From Oopsacas minuta (Eukaryota > Porifera > Hexactinellida > Lyssacinosida > Leucopsacidae), in NCBI GenBank assembly GCA_024704765.1, contig JAKMXF010000210.1:186001-250000 (forward strand): DNA of 64,000 nt, written 5' to 3'. Made by a program: the position numbers and the translations under genes. Below the pieces are notes generated by a model. It ran no database searches and was not told the origin of the DNA. It saw only the letters and a program-made list of their open reading frames with translations. Below are positions 1 to 10,117 of the stretch, piece by piece (the first letter of the stretch is position 1; the number at the start of each line of letters is the position of its first letter).

Positions 1-47
1 CAGTTACTTACGGATCCTCTTTTCATTTGGTTATGTCTTTCTTATAG

Positions 48-324
48 TTTATGCCAATGGTTGGATGATCCAAAGTTAACCGATAATTCACCATTTTCAG
101 AATTATTTGGTATACCAAAATGGATAGCCAGTAAACTGAGTATACAAGGATATTGTTATTCTTGTCGTAAACCATTCTACTTACCGAGAGTGCTGCTTGT
201 TACACATCATTTCAAATATCATCTATTTCCTCAATTCACATTTCCAGGTCATAGGAAACCGATCAAATTAACATTCACTTTCTGCAGTATTCAATGTGTT
301 AATAATTATGGTCAACTATTTTAG
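48..324 (+). CDS. 3' terminal exon of an unrecognised gene (partial)
   Basis: The window opens inside an intron that ends at a pyrimidine-rich acceptor (TTTCTTATAG, last base 47). The open frame that follows runs about 91 codons to a TAG at 322-324. The peptide contains a CYSC pair near its middle and a CSIQC group close to the C-terminus, a spacing that could bind one zinc ion. It is rich in aromatic and basic residues (HHFKYHLF). I do not recognise the family. It is the end of a + strand gene whose body lies left of the window, 187 bp before the TM2 gene. It could also be a chance open frame, because upstream exons cannot be seen. Confidence 0.4.
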
Positions 325-510
325 AATAATGTTTATTGTATGTAACAAAAGGTTTGTTCCATTATGTGCTGTTATATATATATAATATATACGATAATAT
401 TTATTTTCACAGTACGCATAACCTTAACTCATTCAGTCACCTGTAGAGGTGATATTAGTATATTAATTTCTATATTTTGTAATTTGTCTTATTTCAATTA
501 GTTTTGATCT

Positions 511-1116
511 ATGTGTTCAAATTTTATCTTTTTGCTGATATTAACTTCACTTAATACTCGTTTAACTAATGCAAATTGTGAAAATAGAACAGTTTGCTTG
601 GACTCCAGTATTCTGAATGGAAGTACTACATCCCTGGTAGATTGTATTGATTCTGAGTGTGTTTGTTTGAGTGAATGTTTTGAATTGAACCTTACATCGA
701 AAAGTTGTTTCTTACAAACTAGTTCTTGTTATTTATACTCTCTGTCAGATGACACATGTCACTCAACAGCACCTTCCTGGGTGACAGCTTTCATTCTGAG
801 TCTGCTATTCGGAACGACAGGAGCTGATAACTTCTACATCAACCGATTCGACTATGCAATTCCTCAACTTTTGCTGTTTCTATCTCCTCTCTGTGGTTGT
901 TTTACTCTCTGCTCTTACTGCTACTGTGCAATGTTTCTCTCCATCAGAAAGAACCTTCGTCCTATTTCTATGTGTCTTAACGTAACAGCTCTTATACTGG
1001 CTAGTCTAGCAGCTATTATATTACCGCTTATCACCACTTCTTGGAATATATTCGATATATTTATGTTTGGTTTCAACGCTCATTTTGATAGCAACGGTTG
1101 TACACTCAGAAAATAG
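511..1116 (+). CDS. TM2-domain membrane protein
   Basis: Single-exon gene of 201 codons. The N-terminus has a hydrophobic signal-peptide-like stretch (IFLLILTSL, about residues 5-13). A cysteine-rich, NxT/NxS-containing extracellular segment follows (about 22-85). Next is a TM2-type pair of membrane helices from about residue 90, where the motif LLFGTTGADNFYINRF takes the place of the family's GGxGxDRFYLG; the usual DRF is DNF here. A further hydrophobic helix lies near residues 155-175. TM2 proteins (TM2D1-3 in animals) are small membrane proteins linked to Notch signalling and phagocytosis, but this one is not clearly orthologous to any. The ATG at 511 follows an acceptor-like TTTCAATTAG 12 bp upstream. 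Family assignment is good; function is inference. Confidence 0.7.
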   Translation: MCSNFIFLLILTSLNTRLTNANCENRTVCLDSSILNGSTTSLVDCIDSECVCLSECFELNLTSKSCFLQTSSCYLYSLSDDTCHSTAPSWVTAFILSLLFGTTGADNFYINRFDYAIPQLLLFLSPLCGCFTLCSYCYCAMFLSIRKNLRPISMCLNVTALILASLAAIILPLITTSWNIFDIFMFGFNAHFDSNGCTLRK

Positions 1117-1284
1117 TTTGGACTGTCAATTTATTATATTTTCTTGCATATTTTAGTGTAATTATTTCAATTTTACTTATTATTAACTTTCTTGCTTTAT
1201 CATTCATTCTGTTATACATTTACACTGTACTAAATTTTGTAGAAATGTATCCTCTAATATATATATGAAAAATTCGGTTATTTA

Positions 1285-1453
1285 GGCCTGCGTGGAACCA
1301 TGAGGTTCATTGACCCCTTGGTGGTCCACTACGACTGGAAGGGGTCCATCGGTCCTCAAATTTGTATTACAGTCCATGGGAGGAGTCCACACCATCATCA
1401 TGGGTTAAAATTGGAATAAAGGGTCCACGAGTGAAAAGTTTGCGAACCGCTAA
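1285..1453. mobile_element. hAT-like non-autonomous transposon remnant
   Basis: A GC-richer patch in the AT-rich gap between the TM2 gene and THOC7. Read on the minus strand it begins TTAGCGGTTCGCAAACTTTT and continues into CACTCGTGGACCC. This closely resembles the terminal inverted repeat of hAT/Charlie-type DNA transposons (CAGCGGTTCCCAAACTTTTT). No matching repeat is visible at the other end near 1285, and no target duplication can be defined, so it is probably truncated. The internal sequence repeats GGTCC/GGACC words. No coding capacity is seen. The assignment rests on resemblance of the terminus only. Confidence 0.5.
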
Positions 1454-1495
1454 TTTAGACGTAATATATTTTGATTAATAATATTGTAGAGTAAT

Positions 1496-2095
1496 ATGAG
1501 TGCAACAGACGATGACATAATGCGTACTCGCCTCATGATTGAGGGAGAGGGCAGTGATTACCGTCGTCTCAACAATCTATTGCGTAGTTTCATGAAATGG
1601 TGTTTGAATGATGATCAGACTCAAGAGGAATCAGAAGCTGCTTACCATCAAATCTTGTTCATACTCAGTCAATGCGAATTCGCTATGGAGAAGATCCAGC
1701 TTTCAGTTGATATGTATGAGAGAGAAAAACAGAACTATCAACTCCTCAGCTCTGAGATCGAGCGAAGAAGAGAGACAGCTGAAAATGAAATCGTGACGTA
1801 TAAAGATCAGCTGGTGGATGCTAGAGAGGTGAGGAGGAACAGACAGGAGTATGATGCGTTAGCTAAGATTATCAACAAATATCCAAACAGGAGAGAAACT
1901 ACAAAAGAGATAGAAAGTCTGGAGCATAGTCTTCTGGATTTGAGTCAAAATAAAGAAAGGCTATCCTTGAAAGTGGAGGAACGGCGAAAAGAATTTTGTT
2001 TGTTAGTTCACTCTGTTAACGAACTACAAGCTCTTTTGCAGGATGATGAACTAGATGTGAAAGATGGGAATAGTAGCATGGATATGAGTCAATAG
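1496..2095 (+). CDS. THOC7: THO complex subunit 7 (THOC7)
   Basis: Uninterrupted 199-codon gene, close to the usual length of about 204. The protein is predominantly coiled coil from about residue 60 to 180, as in the family. Recognisable THOC7 segments include the N-terminal RTRLMIEGEGSDYRRLNNLL, the block IERRRETAENEIVTYKDQL and the conserved EYDALAKIINKYPNR. THOC7 is a subunit of the nuclear THO/TREX complex, which couples transcription to mRNA packaging and export. The ATG at 1496 is preceded by an acceptor-like ATATTGTAG ending at 1489. XRCC6 starts 106 bp downstream on the same strand. Confidence 0.9.
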   Translation: MSATDDDIMRTRLMIEGEGSDYRRLNNLLRSFMKWCLNDDQTQEESEAAYHQILFILSQCEFAMEKIQLSVDMYEREKQNYQLLSSEIERRRETAENEIVTYKDQLVDAREVRRNRQEYDALAKIINKYPNRRETTKEIESLEHSLLDLSQNKERLSLKVEERRKEFCLLVHSVNELQALLQDDELDVKDGNSSMDMSQ

Positions 2096-2201
2096 AAATT
2101 ATAGTTTTGACTCCTTTATTTCTTAAATTAATATATCTGTATTTGGGTATAGAATTGATTTATTTGGGAAAGATTATTTATTCTTAGAAACAAAATCACT
2201 T

Positions 2202-5200
2202 ATGTCAGATTGGAATTTCGATGAAGCTCTGGGAGAATTCGATGAGGACGAAATGGAAGCAGCTCAAGAGTACGCTCCATCGAGAGATTGTCTTATTCTT
2301 CTAATCGACTGCTCTCCCTCTATGCTCTCTCCTTATCCAGGAGATGGTGGAGAAGAAACTGCTTTCCAGTTATGTATGAAATGTTGTAGGTCTGTTTTGC
2401 TCAATAAAGTGTTCTCCTCTGACAAAGATCTAGTGGGAGTTGTACTGTTCGCCACGTTCTCAACCAGCAATCCTGCCGAATTCAAACATATATATGTCAT
2501 GCAGGTAAATTGCCTCTGATAATAATTGTTATAAAAATATTGCTACGTATATTTAATATTTGAGGAATTGGACAGTCCTGATGCAGATCGTATAAGAGAG
2601 CTAGAAACTCTCACAGATGATGAAAATAATTCAGAGTTCACGAAGAGATTTGGAGAAATTAAAGAAACGGATTTTTCTCTGAGTGATGCACTTTGGACTT
2701 GCTCAGATATGTTTGGTAGGTCAGCGCATAAATTTAGTCACAGACGTATATTGTTATTCACTAGAGAGGATAATCCCCATCCTTCTGATGCTGGTAAAGC
2801 ACAACAGGCTAAAACTAAAGCTAGAGATCTAGCAGAGAACGGAATCACTATTGATCTCATGCACATGACACCTGCAGGTGATTCAAAGTTCCAACTTGAT
2901 TTCTATAAGGTAACGTGAGATATTATAGTTTTCCCTTTTTTCGAAAATTTTCAACTAATATTATTTTCTTAATGTTATATCTCAACTAGTATTCTATCCT
3001 GACTGAATTAACGTACAGCAATTCACTACCTCCTCCGCTAGCCACCAAATTTCGGTTAATTAACTCTATGCTATATAACGAAAAATTCCCTCCTCTGATC
3101 TAACATATGTAGTTCATTTATTCCTACGGATTTCTTCTTGATTAATACCAGCTTTTAAGTTTGTATGTGCGTAGATTTAATTCCATCTTTAGTGAAATTC
3201 AAAGGGCTTAATATTTACTTTTGGGCATAGTTTGAAATTTGAAGATTTTGTCTGAGTTTATGTCTTACACAAGTTTGAATTACCGTTTGTAAAATAAGAA
3301 TTGTATTTAGGTGTATTGAATAGTATTTACAGTAATCATCCTCAGACTATTAATTCAATAAATGTGTTCCTTTTAATGCTAATAATTAATTATTCGTAAT
3401 AATCAAACTATTATTTCTGTTCTTTCATTAATAAAATTCGCCAATATTCTTACAGAAATGGTTGAGAGTGGGAGCAAATTTTCTGAGTCAAACCAGCGAT
3501 CGCAGATTTATGTGTGGACATTTATGAGTCGCGAAAACCACAGTCCGCGGAGAAAAACTTCACATACTGACAAATTTCAAAGGAAAATATTTTCATCCAA
3601 TGACTCTCCGGCCCAGCATTACCAGCCCAAGAATTTCCTTGATATATTTCGTGACCCAGTCCAACTTGAATGGTTTAAAAAGTTTCTCATATCTCGAGGA
3701 GATGGATCAGAATACATGTTGCTATACATTTTAGCTGTAAATGAACTGAAACAGTACACATTGACTCCAGACAGAGTAATGAACATTTATAGATACATTA
3801 AAACATATCTGTTAGGAGTTAATAGTGAAATTTTCATGCGTCAACGTCACCCATTATGGTTTCGTATTCGTAGAACTCACAATCCACCTGTTTCACTACT
3901 AGTCGAAGGACAGTGTTTGTTAGCAAAAATCCTGCATGAAGAATATTTCCCGCTATACATAGCTTTTAATAAAGAAGGAGAAAAGGGTGTGTGTAGCACT
4001 GGAAGTGAATCGGATACTCGTGGGAGGAGATTGTATCGTTGGACTAAATTCATAAAGGCTGTTATTGAATTTCGTAAAGGTCTGCTTGATCAGAATAGTC
4101 ATACCTGCTTCAAATCATATCTACTGAAAGAATCCAAAATGTGTTCTAACAATCCAGTCAGGATAATCGGTGATAAAGTATTCAGCACGAATAAATTGAT
4201 TAAAGATATAGAATTTTGGTCTGAAGTTGAGCGTTACAAAAGTCTGTACGATGATAACTGTAACTCAGATACACTATATAGGAAAGCGCAAACTATTGTG
4301 GAATGTTTCTTAGAATCTTCAATTTCTCCCAGGATTCAGATTAACGTTACGCCCGATTTGGCGAATACCATAATACAGGATTTAGATACGAATGGGGCAA
4401 CACGTGGTGTATTCCATGAAGCTGAACTTGCGGTTTTTATCACCCTGATGATATTCTGGAGACGCTATGAAATATGGATGGTTGATTTTGATATGAAGAA
4501 GTTACCTCATTTACCATTATTACCAAAACAAACTATACAAAACTCAAGCAATAAGAAACAGGAAAAAGAACCAATTATTGTGCCGAATAAACCGACGATT
4601 CAAACTCCAATAGAAAAACCTATACCCTCTAACCGTAGACAGAGGCCGGTAACTCAAGGCCATGCTCCAGAATTGAGTGACCTTCTTCCTCGTATATCTT
4701 ATTCTCTCGCATCCAGGAGATGTTGTCTACTCTCTTTTGGACATGAAGTAAGGACTTATCGCGTTCATACAAAGTCCCTTCCGACTAGATTACCATCCTT
4801 ATACAAGATCAAGTGATATTAGTACTTATTGTATAAGAATAATCTTGTTACACTGACGTAATTCTGTATCAGTAATCTTTCCCGTATTCGATTCAATAAT
4901 AAACACAAATATGATAGCTTTAATTCTCCTTGCTTTGAATTACAATGAACTTTCAATTCTAGCTACGTCATACATATTTAATTATTACAAAATATCATTA
5001 GTGATAAATCTCTCCAATTATTCCCTTGAATTATATGATATTATGTAATCTGTAATATTTTGAATGTTAGAAACACAAATATAAATTAGGAGAATTGTTA
5101 AAAATTTGAATATATTAATTATGTCAAACTTTGAGGTATATCATCAGATTGACCAGGCGGTATCTTACATTCTATTTACAATTGTACTTGTCTGCTTTGT

Positions 5201-7123
5201 AATTTATCATTTGTTAAATATAGGCTGGTGTGTGTATCTAATTCGAGAGTCCTGGAAATCTAACAGAATTGCCCGCGCAATTGAATCAGAGGGTTATAAC
5301 CAATCTTCAAAGTGTGAATATCTTGTAAGATACAAAAATAGGCTGTTGATTATGCTTTTAGTTGTTGAGCCATTAGTATCCCTTATGTATCTGTTTGGGT
5401 TTTGTTATCATCTCATTCGCAAGGTGAACCCGGATCTCGACAGGACTGGGTTAGATTTTAACTCTACTTGTATTAAGAACGGATTGGAGGATAAAAATTG
5501 GATTAATGAATTGCGTTATCCTATTGTTGGATTTTTTGTGAGTTTTGGTAGAGCAATGGTTTTAGTAGGTTTAGGAATTGGTGATTTGCTTTTGAAGCTC
5601 ATTGCTAATACTTATGTCACGGAAAGTTGGAGATTTAGAAATATTTACAATTCTCTAATTTGTGCAATAATCATTTCGTTATTTCAGATAATTTTGGGTA
5701 CAATTCCTTACACAAACCTTTTCAGTCATTTTCTAATTTTATTTTCTTTGGCAATTTATCTGAGAAAATTTTCCAGAAGTTTGTCATTCATCTTACATAA
5801 AGCGCTTCCATGGAGAGATCAAGATATGCTGAGTGAAATGAGTGAAATTGCAATTCGGAAACAAAAGATAATGAAGTGTAGATTTACCATCTATAGCAAT
5901 CTTCTATACTATGGATTAGTAATATATTTTTTTATGGAATTGTTAGAGACCTCAGAATGCATTGTTGAATTATTTCTCTACTTTGGAGCATGTATCTTCC
6001 CTTCTTTATACAATATCCCTTACTCATCTATAATTACACCCAAACAACTTCCTCAATTCAGTTTAGCACTCTTAATAATATCATGTATAGAAAAAGTAAT
6101 GATTATTTTCTGGATAATAATTTTATTTACTCCATACTCAGTGTATACTGTTATTATCGTTGTAAAAGCTGTGAAAGAACAGGGGCGAAGAAACAAACTC
6201 AACTATCGTTTTCGATACAAATCTGATCCTGTAATGTATACACCATTTACTAAGTAGTTTTAATGTATTGTCTGTACGAGTCTATTTTATCTTTATTAAA
6301 TACATCATACGTTTACTAACAGGATATCGTTAATGTTGATGAGGACGAGAAGACTGGTAGCTTACCAGACGCAGCTGATAAGTTTGAAGAGCTCTTAACA
6401 AGAGTTAGATCAAAAGATCACAAGAAACGTCCATTACAGAGAACAAAACTAAAATTACATGATGGACTCGAGCTAGGCATAGGGGTATACTCGTTAGTAC
6501 GGCCTACAACAAAACCTTCATTCAAATGGTTAGATCAAGCTAACCACCAGGATGTAAAGACACAAACTAAAATGTTGTGTAATGATACAGGGAAAGAGCT
6601 GACTCATGTTGATATTAAGTTCTATCGAGATTTTGGTGGGAAGAAAGCTATCTTTGAGAAAGAAGAGGTGAAGTTTGTTTGTTTGTTTACTATGTTCACA
6701 GATTTATATATACATCTATAGCTAAATGACATGAAACAGTTGGACGAATTCAAAGGCCTGAAGCTTCTCGGGTTCAAGCCTCGGTCTCGTCTCAAACTAT
6801 TACATCATCTGCGTCCATCTAACTTTCTCTATCCAGACGAATCTGTGGTGAAAGGAAGCAAGAAGCTATTCTCTCTACTTCTATCTAGATGTATTGCTAA
6901 AGACCTTATTGGATACTGTTGGTATCAAGGAAGAGGTGCATCTGCCCCCAGACTAGCTGCACTATTACCACAAACTCAAGAGAAGGATGAATCTGGAATA
7001 CAGGTTAGTACATAATCTTCATATTACTACACTGGATGCTGGATATAAGAACACCGGATATAAGCACCATACTCTGGAAAACGGTTAAGAACATGTATTG
7101 CTACTCCCACACAACCGACTACT

Positions 7124-7165
<42 letters not shown>

Positions 7166-7724
7166 TATAATTTATTAGGTCACACCACCTGGATTTCATT
7201 TGATATACCTACCTTTTGCTGATGATTTCCGTAAACTGCGTTATGAGAAACCTGAAGAAGCAACTGAAGATCAAATTGACGCGACTAAAAGAGTTATCAG
7301 AAATTTACTGTTTCAATTCAAGGCTGAATCATTTGAGAATCCGTCTCTACAACGTGAGTATCGTGTTCTTGAGGCATTAGCTCTTGATAAAGATGAGCCA
7401 GATGAATTCACTGACTACACGAAACCTAATAATGAACAAATCTTGAAAAAGGCCGGGCAGGAATTAGCCGATTTGTCGAAAATTTGTCATCCACCTGATC
7501 ACCAGCCCGTTAAAACTGGTGCTAAAAGAGCAAGAGCAGCTGATGCCAGTGATCCAAAGAAGTATTGCCCATCAGGAGAAGTTGATATTGAAGGAATGGT
7601 GAAATCTGGACAAGTAGAAAAGTTAACTATTCCAGTACTTAAGCAGTTCTTAATCAGTGTAGGGAAGAAATCTACTGGGAAGAAAGCTGATCTCGTTCTG
7701 ATGGTTAAGGATCATTTCCAGTGA
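2202..7724 (+). CDS. XRCC6: XRCC6 / Ku70 DNA-end-binding subunit
   Basis: Five exons, assembled from conserved sequence and splice sites: 2202-2504, 2565-2909, 6323-6667, 6722-7003 and 7179-7724. All joints are phase 0 and give 606 aa (human about 609). Exons 1-2 form the von Willebrand A-like N-terminal domain (LILLIDCSPSM, FTREDNPHPSDAGKA). Exons 3-4 carry the DNA-encircling beta-barrel (HHLRPSNFLYPDESVVKGSK). Exon 5 has the Ku C-terminal arm (PPGFHLIYLPFADDFRK, ENPSLQREYRVLEALALD) and a C-terminal SAP domain (IPVLKQFLISVGKKSTGKK). With Ku80 it binds double-strand DNA ends in nuclear non-homologous end joining and at telomeres. Intron 2 (2910-6322) is 3.4 kb and contains two whole genes on the same strand. 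Intron 4 contains an ATT microsatellite. Confidence 0.95.
3458..4816 (+). CDS. RGS22/RGSL-like protein with tandem RGS-like domains, nested in a Ku70 intron
   Basis: Uninterrupted 452-codon gene lying wholly inside intron 2 of XRCC6, on the same strand. Residues about 60-175 resemble an RGS fold (FLDIFRDPVQLEWFKKFL through the YIKTYLLG region). A second, clearer RGS-like domain spans about 245-345: EFWSEVERYKSLYDD, then KAQTIVECFLESS, RIQINVTPDL and a closing FWRRYEIW helix. The arrangement is like RGS22 and RGSL1, the divergent RGS group. The C-terminal 90 residues are basic, proline- and glutamine-rich and probably disordered. RGS domains accelerate GTP hydrolysis by G-alpha subunits, but activity is unproven for this divergent group. 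An acceptor-like TTCTTACAG ends two bases before the ATG, so a 5'-UTR exon or trans-spliced leader is possible. Confidence 0.65.
   Translation: MVESGSKFSESNQRSQIYVWTFMSRENHSPRRKTSHTDKFQRKIFSSNDSPAQHYQPKNFLDIFRDPVQLEWFKKFLISRGDGSEYMLLYILAVNELKQYTLTPDRVMNIYRYIKTYLLGVNSEIFMRQRHPLWFRIRRTHNPPVSLLVEGQCLLAKILHEEYFPLYIAFNKEGEKGVCSTGSESDTRGRRLYRWTKFIKAVIEFRKGLLDQNSHTCFKSYLLKESKMCSNNPVRIIGDKVFSTNKLIKDIEFWSEVERYKSLYDDNCNSDTLYRKAQTIVECFLESSISPRIQINVTPDLANTIIQDLDTNGATRGVFHEAELAVFITLMIFWRRYEIWMVDFDMKKLPHLPLLPKQTIQNSSNKKQEKEPIIVPNKPTIQTPIEKPIPSNRRQRPVTQGHAPELSDLLPRISYSLASRRCCLLSFGHEVRTYRVHTKSLPTRLPSLYKIK
5121..6257 (+). CDS. Unrecognised multipass membrane protein, nested in a Ku70 intron
   Basis: Uninterrupted 378-codon gene from the ATG at 5121, also within intron 2 of XRCC6 and on the same strand, 304 bp after the RGS-like gene. 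It has roughly seven to eight hydrophobic segments: near residues 15-40, 75-100, 135-160, 180-200, 205-225, 255-285, 310-335 and 340-360 by eye. The C-terminal tail is short and basic (KEQGRRNKLNYRFRYKS). One potential N-glycosylation site (FNST) lies in an external loop candidate. It does not show an opsin-type or rhodopsin-family DRY/NPxxY signature that I can see. I do not recognise the family; a receptor, channel or transporter are all possible. The uniform frame and clear hydrophobic periodicity argue for a real gene. Confidence 0.55.
   Translation: MSNFEVYHQIDQAVSYILFTIVLVCFVIYHLLNIGWCVYLIRESWKSNRIARAIESEGYNQSSKCEYLVRYKNRLLIMLLVVEPLVSLMYLFGFCYHLIRKVNPDLDRTGLDFNSTCIKNGLEDKNWINELRYPIVGFFVSFGRAMVLVGLGIGDLLLKLIANTYVTESWRFRNIYNSLICAIIISLFQIILGTIPYTNLFSHFLILFSLAIYLRKFSRSLSFILHKALPWRDQDMLSEMSEIAIRKQKIMKCRFTIYSNLLYYGLVIYFFMELLETSECIVELFLYFGACIFPSLYNIPYSSIITPKQLPQFSLALLIISCIEKVMIIFWIIILFTPYSVYTVIIVVKAVKEQGRRNKLNYRFRYKSDPVMYTPFTK
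7125..7164. repeat. (ATT)n microsatellite in Ku70 intron 4
   Basis: About 13 uninterrupted ATT units lie between exons 4 and 5 of XRCC6, 14 bp before the acceptor at 7178. The repeat is so close to the branch/polypyrimidine region that length variation could influence splicing; that is inference. Confidence 0.95.
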
Positions 7725-9115
7725 GATAATTCAATGAGAAATAATGATTAGTTATCTCTCTAGTGACCTGAGGTATCTATAATTTTAGTTCAATAGCGAG
7801 AATGAATAAGAATGCAGCTTTTACTGTAAACGTTGTTGTTCATGAATCTTGCTCGCAAAATCGAATTCAACTACCATTTATCCATATTGCCCTGCTGGTG
7901 ATTGTATTAAGTGTGTATAATACAAGTCATTTACATATAAAATACACTTACGTCCGTAGATTAGGTCATGTCATACTTCCCTAACATATTCTAAACTTAT
8001 TCTACATAACTCATCCTTCTGAATTATGACTAATAGTACTATTCATTACTATTAGGAGTATCTATTCTACAAATGCACTTACTATTTGAGATCATTATTT
8101 GCACATCTTCCATAATAATATGTTCAGGGATGACGATATATATGGGGAATATATTAGACATTACTTTTGATTATTTATTTTTCCAACACTTCTGTACTAA
8201 TGCTACGAATTGAAATTAATTTTAACGAAAGGTAAGCGCATAGAAAGCGCAACTTGACATTGACTGGTTAGTTACAATGTTAGTTCTTGATGATGATGTC
8301 TAGCTATGTGATGATGCCATAGAAGGATCGAGACATTGAAGAATGAAATGAATTTTCAATTACTTATTTTCCGGTCTGGAGAGGAAATGTAACTTGATGG
8401 CGTGTTTAAACACATTCCAGCTAGCTTTTTAGGTATAGAGCCAATTGTATGATTTGCAACTTCCGTTATTTTGGAGCTCAATTTCCTTTGATAATTAGTA
8501 TTATTTATTCGTTATTGTTTGCACAGCATTACGATATGCCAAATATTGATATATAGTAGATCTCGGATGCAGGTATCCCTCCGGGAAACAGCGTATGTAT
8601 GTCTTATCTGAATGAGAATTTATTAAAATAAATGGAAAATAATGTTTGAAATGAAAGAAATATTATTACGTCCAGCAAATCAATGAATGTCTTCACCAAT
8701 TGGGTTACAGCTATTTATATACGAATTAGCATCCTAGTTACCTGACAGATAATTATGTAGTAACCTCGCCTAGTTTGGTGGCCAAGAAACCAAAGCATAT
8801 AAATTTTGGGATTTAGAGGTACTTAGTGCGTCCAATTTGTAATTACTGTTTTTAAGCCTTTGGGGGAAAGTAACACCCAAAATAAAAGATACAACAAAAT
8901 TGCATAAAAGCATATTTCTATGGAACAAGGTTGCGTCTTGTATGGCGCAAATAAACGGGATCGCAGGACGGTTGGTATGTATGAAAACATTCCACGTATG
9001 GTGGTGACAAAACATAACAAATTAACTAACTATTCAACACATAATAGATTTGTAGAATGCTTTGTGATTCAATTGATATGATTTGATCCCCGCTCAGCTA
9101 TAGCTAGTTGTTGAG
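7725..9115. other. Intergenic region without a recognised gene
   Basis: About 1.4 kb between XRCC6 and the calmodulin core promoter. Only short AT-rich open frames without recognisable protein motifs are present on either strand, including a 60-codon one at 7802-7984. No tRNA, repeat array or transposon terminus was seen. The right part is presumably upstream regulatory sequence for calmodulin. Confidence 0.6.
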
Positions 9116-9123
9116 TATATAAA
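9116..9123 (+). promoter_or_regulatory. TATA box of the calmodulin gene
   Basis: A canonical TATATAAA lies 112 bp before the calmodulin ATG. Transcription would be expected to begin about 25-30 bp downstream, near 9145-9152, giving an 80-90 nt leader. This is one of the few genes in the window with an obvious TATA element. Confidence 0.6.
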
Positions 9124-9234
9124 GGCAAACCGCAAGTTGAATTTATATACTTCAGCTTCTATCAATTCAACCTTTGTGTTTGCGAAACTCCAATTATTTT
9201 ATTCAACTAGTCAACTTACATTTATCACTTACCA

Positions 9235-9684
9235 ATGGCTGATCAACTTACTGAAGAGCAAATCGCAGAATTCAAAGAGGCTTTCTCCCTCTTCGACAAA
9301 GACGGAGACGGTTCCATAACAAACAAGGAGCTAGGTACAGTTATGAGGTCTCTTGGTCAGAATCCGACAGAGGCAGACCTCCAGGACATGATAAACGAGG
9401 TGGATGTAGACGGAAGTGGTACCATCGACTTTCCTGAGTTTCTAACCATGATGGCCAGAAAGATGAAAGATGTAGATGCGGAATCTGAGATCCGAGAGGC
9501 CTTCAAGGTATTTGATAAAGACGGAAATGGACTAATCAGTGCTAACGAGCTACGTCATGTCATGACCAGTCTTGGAGAGAAGTTGACAGATGAGGAGGTT
9601 GATGAGATGATGCGAGAAGCTGACATTGATGGAGATGGTTTTGTCAATTACGAGGAGTTTGTCAAAATGATGACAACCAAATAA
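9235..9684 (+). CDS. CALM: Calmodulin, single exon
   Basis: A complete 149-codon calmodulin in one exon. All four 12-residue EF-hand loops are intact, each with acidic position 1 and Glu at position 12: [12 protein letters not shown] (about 21-32), [12 protein letters not shown] (57-68), [12 protein letters not shown] (94-105) and [12 protein letters not shown] (130-141). The central helix ARKMKD and the C-terminal MMTTK are typical. It is the cytosolic and nuclear calcium sensor that activates kinases, phosphatases and many other targets. Animal calmodulin genes usually have several introns, so the absence of introns is notable and may reflect retroposition or intron loss. A TATA box at 9116 argues that it is an expressed gene rather than a dead retrocopy. 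Confidence 0.97.
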   Translation: MADQLTEEQIAEFKEAFSLFDKDGDGSITNKELGTVMRSLGQNPTEADLQDMINEVDVDGSGTIDFPEFLTMMARKMKDVDAESEIREAFKVFDKDGNGLISANELRHVMTSLGEKLTDEEVDEMMREADIDGDGFVNYEEFVKMMTTK

Positions 9685-10117
9685 TTATCTTATTCCTAGT
9701 TACCAGTGCACTTATAAACTTACATAAAGAGTGTTTAGTGATGCTCTTTACTTATTCTTTGAATTGATTCTACCATGATTATCTTAACTATTCATTATAC
9801 TATCTTGCAGATTGTTACCTAGATTGGTAGGAATAAATACGACATATTATAATAGTTAGTGGAGCTAGAAACAGATTCAGGTTCTCGGCTACTGAGAAAC
9901 CAATGAATTTGCGAGGCCATTACATTGCTCATTGTTGATCGTTGATGGAAAATTATTCGTGATTCGGACAATGATTTCCCATGGATTATAGACCAGACTA
10001 TTGACGTGAGCAAACTAGTGATTTCTTACACATAAATTATGATACGAATGAATGTTTCGACTCTTTTGTCTCATTTCTCAAGTGTTATTAGCAAATTATA
10101 AAACTCAGAACGTACTT
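9685..10117. other. Gap between calmodulin and SPRYD7
   Basis: About 430 bp of AT-rich sequence with no recognisable gene or repeat. The last 66 bp stay open in frame with the SPRYD7 coding sequence from an earlier ATG at 10052. Confidence 0.5.

Noticed and set aside
7802-7984. 60-codon open frame downstream of Ku70
   Set aside because: No recognisable motif and no evidence of conservation; chance in AT-rich DNA.
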